From the NCBI GenBank assembly GCA_014378195.1, contig JACMOC010000029.1, positions 51,709 to 115,708 on the forward strand: 64,000 nt of DNA. Direction: 5' to 3'. Position 1 is the first letter of the stretch; each line of letters opens with the position of its first letter. Below the pieces are notes generated by a model. The model did not search any database. It worked only from the letters and a program-made list of their open reading frames with translations, and had not been told where the DNA came from. This DNA is from Oligoflexus sp. Its GTDB lineage: Bacteria; Bdellovibrionota_B; Oligoflexia; Oligoflexales; Oligoflexaceae. The translations under genes and the position numbers were made by a program. This document shows, in pieces, positions 1 through 7,489 of this stretch.

Positions 1-739
1 GAGTCTGGTAGACATCGCCGTTAAAATAGCAAGGGTTGAGGATGGAATGGGTTTGGTTAAACACATTCAATGTATGGTCAAGCAGGAGCCTGACGTCGCC
101 TTTGCGTTCCCTCAAGGGAGGCAAGACGATAGGCAAAACGTTTAGGCGATAATAAAGGTCGCTTCTAAACTTCTGTTTGCCTACGGCTTCATCCAGATCG
201 ACGTTCGTTGCTGTGATTATACGCACATCAGCGAAGCGCGGTTCTGTTGACCCGATAGGCACATATTGTTTTTCTTGGAGGACACGGAGGAGCTTGGCCT
301 GTAGATTGATCGGCATGTCCCCGATTTCATCAAGGAAAAGCGTACCGCCATGAGCCTTCTCGAAGTATCCCTGACGAGCTTTGTCCGCGCCGGTGAATGC
401 GCCTTTAACGTGCCCGAAGAGTTCAGCTTCCAGAAGCGATTCCGGAATAGCCGAACAGTTGAGCGAAACAAGATGTTTACCTGCGCGATTGGACATTCGA
501 TGCAGAGCTTTGGCTATAAGCTCTTTGCCCGTTCCGCTTTCACCGCGGATAAGGACTGGGGCATCGGATCGAGCGATTTTTCCAACGGTCTGGAGAACGG
601 CTTCCATAGCCTCGCTCTTACCAACGATTTCGCTAAAGACCTGACGCAAGGAACCTCCCGCAAACAATGAAGTGCGTTCCATTCCGGATGGATCAAGGTC
701 AGATGTCAGGCTGCCGTCAAAGACATTGCGCTGATTCAT
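1..739 (-). CDS. sigma-54-dependent transcriptional activator, AAA+ domain (3' end outside window)
   Basis: NtrC-type activator that would remodel sigma-54 RNA polymerase. The frame shows Walker A GESGTGKE, the sigma-54 contact loop GAFTGA, Walker B-like LFLDEIGDM, sensor I ITATN, and the FRSDLYYRLNVLPIVLPPLRER arginine-finger region, then leaves the window before any Fis-type HTH. The start is the ATG at 739, with GGAGG about 13 bases upstream. Only about 40 residues precede the AAA+ core, so there is no receiver, GAF, PAS or FHA input domain at the N-terminus, as in PspF-like activators. Divergent from the polysaccharide genes at 1072, but I found no convincing -24/-12 promoter there, so its target is unknown. 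Confidence 0.9.
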   Translation of the reverse strand, partial: MNQRNVFDGSLTSDLDPSGMERTSLFAGGSLRQVFSEIVGKSEAMEAVLQTVGKIARSDAPVLIRGESGTGKELIAKALHRMSNRAGKHLVSLNCSAIPESLLEAELFGHVKGAFTGADKARQGYFEKAHGGTLFLDEIGDMPINLQAKLLRVLQEKQYVPIGSTEPRFADVRIITATNVDLDEAVGKQKFRSDLYYRLNVLPIVLPPLRERKGDVRLLLDHTLNVFNQTHSILNPCYFNGDVYQT

Positions 740-1071
740 GGAGAAGTCGTTGCCTCCTCAGTTCTCTATTAGACGGGGTGTCTTCAGAGCGGATTTCTGG
801 ATGCTTGGAGAAACTCTATGCTGAAGGATCTGGGGCAAAAGCCTCTTTACGATGGCTGCCTTCCGGTCCTGAAACACTGATTGCTCGGGGTCTTCATAAA
901 TTATCTTAACAGACGCTTAAGAGAGTCCGCAAGGGACCCCGCCTTTATGGAAGGTTCAGAAAGTCTCTCGTAAAGACGTATCTAGCGGATGGCGCCACGT
1001 TTTTTGCTGAGTTTTTTAGAGTCGAAGCGCATAATTTTATGTTCTTCTCAAGTTAAACAAGGAGGGCATTC
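740..1071. other. intergenic region with no recognised gene
   Basis: About 330 bases separate the divergent sigma-54 activator and the glycosyltransferase. It must hold both promoters. The segment TGGCGCCACG...TTTGC near 990-1008 resembles half of a -24/-12 element, but the GG-to-GC spacing is about 3 bases too long. No ORF, RNA or repeat is supported. Confidence 0.4.
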
Positions 1072-2166
1072 ATGCGCGTGGCCTACGTTCATGATTGGCT
1101 AGTGACATACCGCGGTGGCGAAAAAGTTCTGGAAGCCCTACTCGAGCTTTATCCCGAAGCGCCTGTTTATACATTGTTCTATTCGCCCGAAGCGATGCCG
1201 GAGAGCATTCGTAATCGCACGGTGTATGTTCCAAAGTGGCTTAATCGCTTGAAGCGATTGCGAAAAGCGCTGCTTCCACTCCTGCCCGCGGCGATCGAAT
1301 CGCTTCCTCTTGAGGACTACGATCTCATCATCAGCACAAGTTCGTGCGTGGCTAAGGGCGTGATGGTCGGCCCTCATGCAAAACATCTTTGCTACATGCA
1401 CTCGCCCATGCGTTATATATGGGACCAACGGCAGCATTATCTCGACAGAAACCGTAGTTTTTCCCCGAAAGACTTTTTGATTCACGTGCTAAGTCAGCGC
1501 CTTAGAATCTGGGATGTTTCGTCGAATAATCAAGTCGATAGCTTTATTGCCAACAGCTCTTTTGTAGCGAAGCGAATCAAGCGCTACTACGCGCGAGACT
1601 CCCGGATCATTCATCCTCCGATCGAACTTGATCGATTCTTTCCCCACGAAAACAAAGGCCGAAAGGGTGATTATTATCTGGCCGCCGGCGCCTTCGTCTC
1701 CTACAAACGATTTGATCTGGCTATCGCGGCCTGCGAAGAGTTAGGGGTGAAGCTCAAGGTCATAGGTTCGGGACCAGACGAAAAAAGGCTACGGAAACTC
1801 GCAGGTTCCAACACCGAATTTGTGATTAAACCGAATGCTGACGAATGGGTGAAGTTATTTCAAGGCGCTAAGGCTTTGCTCTTCCCCGGTATCGAAGATT
1901 TCGGTATCACAGCCATTGAAGCCTTGGCTGCAGGGGCGCCTTTGATCGCTTTTAGAGCCGGAGGGGCTCTTGACTTTGTCGAGCCGAATCAGACCGGGAT
2001 TTTTTTTGAACAACCAACTGTGGCTTCTCTTAAAGAGGCGATTCGTCGTTTTGAAACATTGCGTTTTGACGACGAAGTCCTCAAGAGTTTCGCTGAGCGT
2101 TTTTCGAAAAAATCTTTTTTAGAAAATATTCGCCGCGAGTTAACGGCCTTGGAAGGAAAGTCATGA
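1072..2166 (+). CDS. glycosyltransferase family 4 protein
   Basis: A 364-residue GT-B glycosyltransferase (GT4 type), expected to add a sugar from a nucleotide donor to a growing lipid-linked surface polysaccharide in the cytoplasm. It opens with MRVAYVHDWL and GGEKV, the N-terminal glycine-rich acceptor-side fold. The C-terminal lobe carries LAAGAFVSYKRFDLAI, VIGSGPDEKRL and FPGIEDFGITAIEALAAGAP, where the E-x7-E type motif binds the donor. An excellent AAGGAGG lies 6 bases before the ATG. The stop overlaps the next gene by 4 bases (ATGA), so the two are translationally coupled. The acceptor and sugar cannot be told from sequence. Confidence 0.9.
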   Translation: MRVAYVHDWLVTYRGGEKVLEALLELYPEAPVYTLFYSPEAMPESIRNRTVYVPKWLNRLKRLRKALLPLLPAAIESLPLEDYDLIISTSSCVAKGVMVGPHAKHLCYMHSPMRYIWDQRQHYLDRNRSFSPKDFLIHVLSQRLRIWDVSSNNQVDSFIANSSFVAKRIKRYYARDSRIIHPPIELDRFFPHENKGRKGDYYLAAGAFVSYKRFDLAIAACEELGVKLKVIGSGPDEKRLRKLAGSNTEFVIKPNADEWVKLFQGAKALLFPGIEDFGITAIEALAAGAPLIAFRAGGALDFVEPNQTGIFFEQPTVASLKEAIRRFETLRFDDEVLKSFAERFSKKSFLENIRRELTALEGKS

Positions 2167-3572
2167 GTCCTAGACATTCCCAGTCACTGTCCGTCCTGAT
2201 GATCACATCCGATATCTTGATGGCAGCCGTCGCCTGGTGCCTCGCTTACCTATTCCGCTTTCATACGGCGATGGATATTCCTCTCGGTGTGCCGCCGGTG
2301 GGTCTCTATATCAAGATCATTCCCTTCGTTCTTGTCATCTGGATCTTCACGGCTCTGGCTACCGGCCTCTTTAAGCGAACCGGGCGTTATGCTAGCCCAT
2401 TGCTTGAAGCCTTCGATCTTATCCCAACTTCCTTGATCGCCTTGCTGGCTTTGATTGCATTCACGTATTTCTACGCCGAATATCGTTATTCACGTATTAC
2501 TCTTATCTTTTTTGGTGTGCTTCAACCGGTTTGCATACTCGGCGGCCGCTACCTCGTGCGTGTCATCTATCGCTGGTATCAAAATCATCAGGAGCCACGG
2601 CAGCTCCTAATTATCGCTCGGGGTTATGGACTTCTTCAGGCGCTTACTGTTTTGCGCGCTATGCATCCGCTTGTTAAACCTCTAGTGCTGCTCCCCGGCA
2701 CGGATGATAAGAGTGCAGACGAATCTATCGCGTTGGAACGTGGTCTCAATCTTGTGAAAGAACCAATCGATTGGACGCAATTCTTTCTTGATCAACCCAC
2801 TCATTCACTGCTCATAGCCTTGCCAACGGCGCAAGCGTCGTTTATCGATACGCACCTGGAATCGATTGCCATGCAGGTGTCGGAGATAAAAATCATTCCC
2901 GACATTGCCCGTTTCACCAAATTGAACCCTGGCATCGAACTCCTCGAAGGTTTGCCGCTCATCAGCGTTCATGAAAGCCCTCTAGCGGGATCTAATCTAC
3001 TTGCGAAACGACTTATGGATATGCTCGGAGCAACGGTTGCTTTGATAATCTTCAGCCCTGTGATGCTGGCAATCGCCGTGTTTGTTCGCATGACTTCACC
3101 GGGGCCTGTTTTTTATAAGCAGGAACGAATGGGGCTGGATGGTTCGTCTTTTCAATGTCTCAAATTCCGATCGATGCCGGTTGACGTCGAAAAACACACC
3201 GGTGCGGTCTGGGCCCAAGCAGGTGATAACCGCGCAACTCCTCTCGGTAACTTCCTTCGGCGCACGAGTCTCGACGAACTTCCGCAATTCATCAATGTTT
3301 TAATGGGAGATATGAGTCTGGTAGGGCCGCGTCCGGAACGGCCCGTGTTTGTAAAGCAGTTCCGTAAAGAGATCTCGGGCTACATGCTGAGACACAAAGT
3401 GAAAACAGGCATGACGGGCTGGGCGCAGGTCAATGGATGGCGGGGCAGCACGAGTATAGAAAAACGAATCGAATGTGATTTGTATTACATTCAGAACTGG
3501 TCTATCTGGCTCGATATTAAAATCCTGTTCATGACTATCGACGAAGTCCTGCGCGGGAAAAACGCATATTAG
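2163..3572 (+). CDS. polyprenyl glycosylphosphotransferase (WcaJ-like)
   Basis: A 469-residue polyprenyl-phosphate sugar-1-phosphate transferase that would start repeat-unit synthesis of an exopolysaccharide or capsule at the inner membrane. The N-terminal part has four to five hydrophobic segments and a CoA-binding-like region. A further membrane segment ([20 protein letters not shown]) is followed by the catalytic domain with [29 protein letters not shown] and [11 protein letters not shown]. These are hallmark motifs of the bacterial sugar transferase family. Coupled to the GT4 gene by a 4-base overlap. It converges on the next minus-strand gene 9 bases away, with no clear terminator between. 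Confidence 0.93.
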   Translation: MSPRHSQSLSVLMITSDILMAAVAWCLAYLFRFHTAMDIPLGVPPVGLYIKIIPFVLVIWIFTALATGLFKRTGRYASPLLEAFDLIPTSLIALLALIAFTYFYAEYRYSRITLIFFGVLQPVCILGGRYLVRVIYRWYQNHQEPRQLLIIARGYGLLQALTVLRAMHPLVKPLVLLPGTDDKSADESIALERGLNLVKEPIDWTQFFLDQPTHSLLIALPTAQASFIDTHLESIAMQVSEIKIIPDIARFTKLNPGIELLEGLPLISVHESPLAGSNLLAKRLMDMLGATVALIIFSPVMLAIAVFVRMTSPGPVFYKQERMGLDGSSFQCLKFRSMPVDVEKHTGAVWAQAGDNRATPLGNFLRRTSLDELPQFINVLMGDMSLVGPRPERPVFVKQFRKEISGYMLRHKVKTGMTGWAQVNGWRGSTSIEKRIECDLYYIQNWSIWLDIKILFMTIDEVLRGKNAY

Positions 3573-3581
3573 TCTGACAAT

Positions 3582-4373
3582 CTAGAGCGGATCAATCTCT
3601 TCCAGACCTATATTGAGTACATCAGCTGCAACGGAAGCGACAGGTGGCCCCTCGTCGGAATGTTCGACAGAATCTATCTTCGATCGTGTCAGTGACGTCA
3701 CGCGAAACACTGCACCCGGTGCAAAAATAACTTCTTGCTCCTGAGGCAGCTCAGCGAAGCGGCTTACGTCGACGGCCGTTTTGGATTGAATCACATAACG
3801 CAAAAGCATTTGTTTAGAGTCGGGTATCGCAAAATTGAGAGTGGCATTGGAAGTGGCACTGAGAAACGGTGTTTCTAAAATGATGTTATTGACCTTGTAG
3901 GTATCAAGGAAAAGCGGGAGTTTATCAGCCGATGCGTTCTCTGATCGGTAAACGGCCCCCTTTACAGTCAGTGTCGAAAGCTTCGTCAGGGCCGACGCAG
4001 AGGCGTAAATAACATTTTGATACGTGTCCCAGTCGCTGCTTGAGCCACGTAGGGCCGCATTTATGTTTTTATAGAGGCTGCCTGTATACAAGCGCAGCGC
4101 AGCGAGCTCCGATTTTTTCACATCATAACCCTGCGTATCCAGGACACCGCCTTTGTCGGTCAAGGAATCCAAGACATTCGCATCAGCGATGTAGCCGTGC
4201 AAACGCAGAATGCAACTCTCTACCTTTTTAAAGTCATGACACGACTGAGCTCGAATGGCTTTGACGGTGGTCGAAGACTTTGCATAAGCGACGTCGGAGC
4301 TGGCTGTGGTTCGGCAGCCAAAGAGTGGACTTACGAGGAACAGACTAAGCGAAGTAACAAAGAATCTTGGCAT
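3582..4373 (-). CDS. lipoprotein with ADP-ribosyltransferase (R-S-E) signature
   Basis: A 263-residue predicted lipoprotein: signal segment with lipobox LFGC, Cys20. The mature part matches the order of an R-S-E ADP-ribosyltransferase fold. ALRLYTGSLYKNINAALRG (about 92-110) is the helical lead-in typical of exoenzyme-type ARTs. VYRSE (Arg143) would bind NAD. FLSATSN (170-176) is the STS-like strand. PQEQEVIFAPGAVFRV (210-225) contains E212-Q-E214, the ExE of arginine-modifying enzymes. The start is fixed by GGAGGAG 5 bases upstream. It follows a metalloprotease lipoprotein on the same strand, separated by a terminator. The target and the final localisation (periplasm, surface or released) are unknown. 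Family assignment is from motifs only. Confidence 0.75.
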   Translation of the reverse strand: MPRFFVTSLSLFLVSPLFGCRTTASSDVAYAKSSTTVKAIRAQSCHDFKKVESCILRLHGYIADANVLDSLTDKGGVLDTQGYDVKKSELAALRLYTGSLYKNINAALRGSSSDWDTYQNVIYASASALTKLSTLTVKGAVYRSENASADKLPLFLDTYKVNNIILETPFLSATSNATLNFAIPDSKQMLLRYVIQSKTAVDVSRFAELPQEQEVIFAPGAVFRVTSLTRSKIDSVEHSDEGPPVASVAADVLNIGLEEIDPL

Positions 4374-4385
4374 TCGTACTCCTCC

Positions 4386-4415
4386 AAAAAAAGCCGGAGG
4401 GGAAATTCCTCCAGC
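4386..4415 (-). terminator. intrinsic terminator after the metalloprotease lipoprotein
   Basis: Read on the minus strand, GCTGGAGG pairs with CCTCCGGC (one G-T pair) around a short loop and is followed by seven T. It ends the 4476-5084 transcript just upstream of the ADP-ribosyltransferase gene's start, and its trailing part overlaps that gene's leader. Confidence 0.75.
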
Positions 4416-4475
4416 TTCTTTACTGTATCAAAAATTTTCTCTAAACGTTTCTCTAAGTTGTAAGCTCGGTATCGA

Positions 4476-5084
4476 TTAAGTCAGTGGAGCTGGCGTTACA
4501 CCCAAGTAGCTACGAACGTATGCAAAGTAACTGGCAAAGTCGATCGTGCGTGTGTAGTGGTCCGGGATGCTTTTGTACATGACGTTTGACATGTCAGCGC
4601 TATGATTCAATTCCATTCCGTGACCAACTTCATGACAGAACAAGTGGTAGAGGTGTTTGTAAGCATCTGACTTCTTGTTTTTCATGCCGGCAAGTTTGCC
4701 TTCGAAGTTCGCCGAATCGAACTCAAGAGCCATCGAATGATAAACAGTAATGTCTTGTTGACTGCCGGTCGCGGCAATCTTGTTTTTCTGCTGCTCAGTC
4801 GTGATCCACTGACCAAGACCTAACTTGGAACCGCCATCATCCTTGAGGTTCGCTACAAAGCTGATCTTGGAATTTGCGTCGTCTTTATTGTCGACAACTG
4901 TCAAAGCTTTGCCACCAACATCTTTATTGTACTGAGCGGCAAGTTCAACGATAGCGGCTTTCAATTCTGGATCGCCGTTATCAACATAGAGACGAAAATC
5001 CTTAACCTGGTGAACTTTATACTGCTTACAGCCTACGAGGGAAAAGAGAGAAACCACTGCCATCAAACGAACTAACTTGTGCAT
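4476..5084 (-). CDS. matrixin-like zinc metalloprotease lipoprotein
   Basis: A 202-residue lipoprotein with a short signal peptide ending in SLVGC (Cys19). The C-terminal half carries HEVGHGMELNH (151-161): two His and the Glu of HExxH plus the third His of a metzincin-type site. NVMYKS (about 168-172) would be the Met-turn. The Gly usual at position 8 of the metzincin motif is Glu here. The start at 5084 is preferred over an ATG-like start 18 bases upstream because GAGG sits 9 bases before it and a Lys-rich n-region follows. It should act outside the inner membrane. Substrate unknown. Confidence 0.8.
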   Translation of the reverse strand: MHKLVRLMAVVSLFSLVGCKQYKVHQVKDFRLYVDNGDPELKAAIVELAAQYNKDVGGKALTVVDNKDDANSKISFVANLKDDGGSKLGLGQWITTEQQKNKIAATGSQQDITVYHSMALEFDSANFEGKLAGMKNKKSDAYKHLYHLFCHEVGHGMELNHSADMSNVMYKSIPDHYTRTIDFASYFAYVRSYLGVTPAPLT

Positions 5085-5465
5085 CGTATACAACCTCAAC
5101 AACAGCTATGAGTCCAACAAGGAAAAGAATGAGAACTGCTTACTCTCTTGCAATCGATATGCCAATTTGAGTCGATAGTAAGAGTTTAAGTTTTAATCAT
5201 TCTTTCCAGTGGCTTATACTAAGTATCTGAAAGTGTTGAGTAATATTGATCGAGTTCCCGATGAACATGCTGAGGGCGGTATAGATGTCCCGGCAAAGAT
5301 TACCGAGCCACTTTTTCCTAATTAATTAAGTCAAATGGTTCTGAGTGCTTAGGGTGTTAAACGCAAGAGACTAGGCAAGAAAGTTCTGACGTGGGTTAAA
5401 AATTGCCCTGCTTTCACCGATCTAGAATGTGCTCCGCGTTTAAACGTCTAAGTAAGGATTCGATC
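5085..5465. other. intergenic region between divergent genes
   Basis: About 380 bases between the metalloprotease lipoprotein and the response regulator. It must contain both promoters. I see no ORF with a Shine-Dalgarno site, no repeat and no convincing hairpin. An upstream in-frame extension of the response regulator frame (to about 5403) exists but lacks a ribosome binding site. Confidence 0.4.
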
Positions 5466-6185
5466 ATGAAAGGTCTTCCAGGCGATGCCTATACTGTCAC
5501 ACTCGATGACGATCAGTTGGTTCATCAGATAATAGAACGTTCTACCAAAGTCCGTACGGTAGGCATTCGCAGCTCCGAAGAGCTTTTATCGCGATTAGAA
5601 GAACTGCATCCCATCGCCGTTTTTGTCGATATCGACTTCACAGGCAATAAATCAGGTCTCGACATCATTCCAAGTATCCGTCAGGCTTGGCCCTTCTGCC
5701 CCATCATGGTCGTGACGGACACGCCGACTGAAATTACGATAGTTCGGGCGCTCAATTCCGGCGCTGATGACTTTATTCGTAAACCTCTGATCCCCGATGA
5801 AGTGAATGCCCGATTTAAGCTCAGAATTAACGATGCTGCCCAAAAAGCTGCCAAAGAAGTTGTCGTTTTTGGCGACATCACCATCGACTCCGCTCATCGC
5901 ACGGTTGAAGGCCCGCTTGGCAAACGTTTCGCTTCCCCCATAGAAATCAATCTCCTCGCCTGCTTAGCAAACACCGAAGGTTCGATCGTCGAGAAAGACG
6001 GCCTGAAAATGCGTTGCTGGGGCCAAATCAAAGTGACGGACAATGCCCTTCACCGAAAGCTCCATGCAGTTCGTCAGCTTCTTCGTGATGTATCAAGTGG
6101 TGTTGTGATTGAGACTAAATACGGTGTAGGATTCTATTTGAAAGACCTTGGTACTGATTACCAAGAGTTGGACGTAGCATCTTAA
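5466..6185 (+). CDS. OmpR-like response regulator
   Basis: A two-domain regulator of 239 residues. The receiver domain has the acidic pocket LDDD, phospho-acceptor Asp55 in FVDID, Thr84 in VVTD and Lys106 in IRKPL, all as expected. The C-terminal part (about 125-235) reads as a winged helix with TDNALHRKLHAVRQLL as recognition helix and TKYGVGFYL as the wing. The start is set by AAGGA 7 bases before the ATG. No histidine kinase is nearby; the next gene encodes an Hpt protein, so the pair probably belongs to a phosphorelay whose kinase lies elsewhere. Targets are unknown. Confidence 0.85.
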   Translation: MKGLPGDAYTVTLDDDQLVHQIIERSTKVRTVGIRSSEELLSRLEELHPIAVFVDIDFTGNKSGLDIIPSIRQAWPFCPIMVVTDTPTEITIVRALNSGADDFIRKPLIPDEVNARFKLRINDAAQKAAKEVVVFGDITIDSAHRTVEGPLGKRFASPIEINLLACLANTEGSIVEKDGLKMRCWGQIKVTDNALHRKLHAVRQLLRDVSSGVVIETKYGVGFYLKDLGTDYQELDVAS

Positions 6186-6202
6186 TGTGTTGAGGAGGGA
6201 TC

Positions 6203-6592
6203 ATGAGAGGTGGCGACATTTCGGCCGACCCGGTCCCATTGATCGATCATGCTAAATTAGACGCTGTTAAAGAGCTCGCTGAGCCTGGAGATGCCGACGG
6301 CTTCTTCAAGGACCTCGTCGAGCTCTTTTTTAGTCGAGTTCCCATGTTGATTGGAGAGATGGTTGACGCTAACCAAAAAGGTGATCCGTCCGCCATTTCC
6401 AGGAGTGCCCATACACTCAAAGGCACTGCCGGTAATCTCGGAGCAATCCGAGTGATGAAATTAGCCGAAAGCCTCGAACTCGAAAGTCGTGCCGGCAAGC
6501 TTGATCTGGTGCCAAAGCTCTTGACGGACATCGAATCCGCGTATCGGCTCTCCAAAGTCGAACTCGAAAACAATATGACGATTCCCTACTAG
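6203..6592 (+). CDS. Hpt-domain phosphotransfer protein
   Basis: A 129-residue single-domain histidine phosphotransfer protein. The signature AHTLKGTAGNLGA places the phospho-accepting His at residue 70 in a four-helix bundle. GGAGGG immediately precedes the ATG. It lies 17 bases after the response regulator and so is co-transcribed with it. It should relay phosphate between a hybrid kinase and the neighbouring receiver, but no kinase is encoded in the window. Confidence 0.9.
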   Translation: MRGGDISADPVPLIDHAKLDAVKELAEPGDADGFFKDLVELFFSRVPMLIGEMVDANQKGDPSAISRSAHTLKGTAGNLGAIRVMKLAESLELESRAGKLDLVPKLLTDIESAYRLSKVELENNMTIPY

Positions 6593-6632
6593 TTGCAGTC
6601 TTAAATTGCTGCTTATTGTTTCGCCTTGTTTT

Positions 6633-6683
6633 GGCCTCCCAGCTAAGATAGTCACGAAAGTGTGACTATCTTAGCTGGGGGCC
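6633..6683 (+). promoter_or_regulatory. long inverted repeat overlapping the hutG ribosome binding site
   Basis: A perfect 18-bp stem (6638-6655 with 6662-6679) with a 6-base loop, extended by GGCC on both sides with one bulged T. The GGGGG at 6677-6681 that serves as hutG Shine-Dalgarno lies in the right arm, and the ATG follows at 6686. There is no T-run on either strand, so it is not a standard terminator. It could hide the ribosome site in RNA or be a DNA operator. Confidence 0.7.
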
Positions 6684-6685
6684 TT

Positions 6686-7489
6686 ATGGAACGACTTCCT
6701 TACGAAACTTTTCTGCCCAAAGAATGGCGAATTCCCGTCATCATCAGCGCTCCTCATGTCGGGACCGAACTGCCTTTTGCGATCAAAGACAAGCTCGACG
6801 AAACGCTCGCGAATCAACTCCCTGATACGGATTGGTTTGTCGACGAGTTGTATGATTTTGCTTCGGAAATGGGCGCCGTGCTGGTCAAGGCCCGTTACAG
6901 TCGTTATGTGATAGATCTCAATCGCCCCGTCGACGGCCCGACCCTTTACACGGATAATCGACGTCAGACCGAGGCTATCCCGAGCACAAGTTTTGAGGGT
7001 GTGCCGCTCTATAAAGATGGCTATCAAGTCGATGAAGCCGAACGCATGCGTCGTATTGAGCTTTATTATCGGCCTTATTATGACGAGCTTCACGCGCACA
7101 TTGAGCGGGGGCTCGAAGAGTTCGGCAAAATACTACTCTGGGACGCTCATTCCATCAAACGTCTGGTGCGGTCGATACAGGCTGAACCCTTCCCTGATTT
7201 GATGTTAGGGGATCGTGACGGGCATACAGCGGCTCCTGAGCTCGTTGAACGTGCCTTGGCCGAGCTCAAGGCGTCACCTTACTCTGTGGCTTACAACACC
7301 CCCTTTAAAGGCGGACAGATCACGCGTTTTCATGGCCATTCAGTGCCGGGTCTCTATGCCATGCAGCTTGAGATGTCTCAGGATATCTATATGACCGATG
7401 GATTTCTCGATCAGCAAAAAGCAGGTCTCTTAAAACCTGTTTTGAAAAGAACGTTACTCTCACTGGCTGAAGGGATGAAAATGCTATGA
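6686..7489 (+). CDS. hutG: N-formylglutamate amidohydrolase
   Basis: A 267-residue enzyme that hydrolyses N-formyl-L-glutamate to glutamate and formate, the last step of histidine degradation through the HutF route. The family-typical segments are visible: IISAPHVGTELP near the N-terminus, DTDWFVDELYDFA, the LIVxARYSRYVIDLNRPVDG-like block and LLWDAHSIKR (metal-binding His/Asp). I place the start at ATG 6686, right after GGGGG, rather than a GTG 24 bases upstream that lies inside a hairpin. Stop overlaps the hutF start (ATGA), so the two are coupled. No hutH, hutU or hutI is present in the window. Confidence 0.9.
   Translation: MERLPYETFLPKEWRIPVIISAPHVGTELPFAIKDKLDETLANQLPDTDWFVDELYDFASEMGAVLVKARYSRYVIDLNRPVDGPTLYTDNRRQTEAIPSTSFEGVPLYKDGYQVDEAERMRRIELYYRPYYDELHAHIERGLEEFGKILLWDAHSIKRLVRSIQAEPFPDLMLGDRDGHTAAPELVERALAELKASPYSVAYNTPFKGGQITRFHGHSVPGLYAMQLEMSQDIYMTDGFLDQQKAGLLKPVLKRTLLSLAEGMKML

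Noticed and set aside
350..909. Plus-strand frames over the sigma-54 activator
   Set aside because: They mirror the AAA+ coding sequence on the other strand, which has unmistakable motifs; no independent ribosome sites.
975..1010. Possible -24/-12 sigma-54 promoter (TGGCGCCACG...TTTGC)
   Set aside because: The distance between the GG and GC elements is about 13 bases instead of 10, and the element is weak.
6633..6683. Hairpin as a plain terminator for the response regulator operon
   Set aside because: No T-run follows on either strand, and the stem overlaps the next gene's ribosome site, so a regulatory role is preferred.
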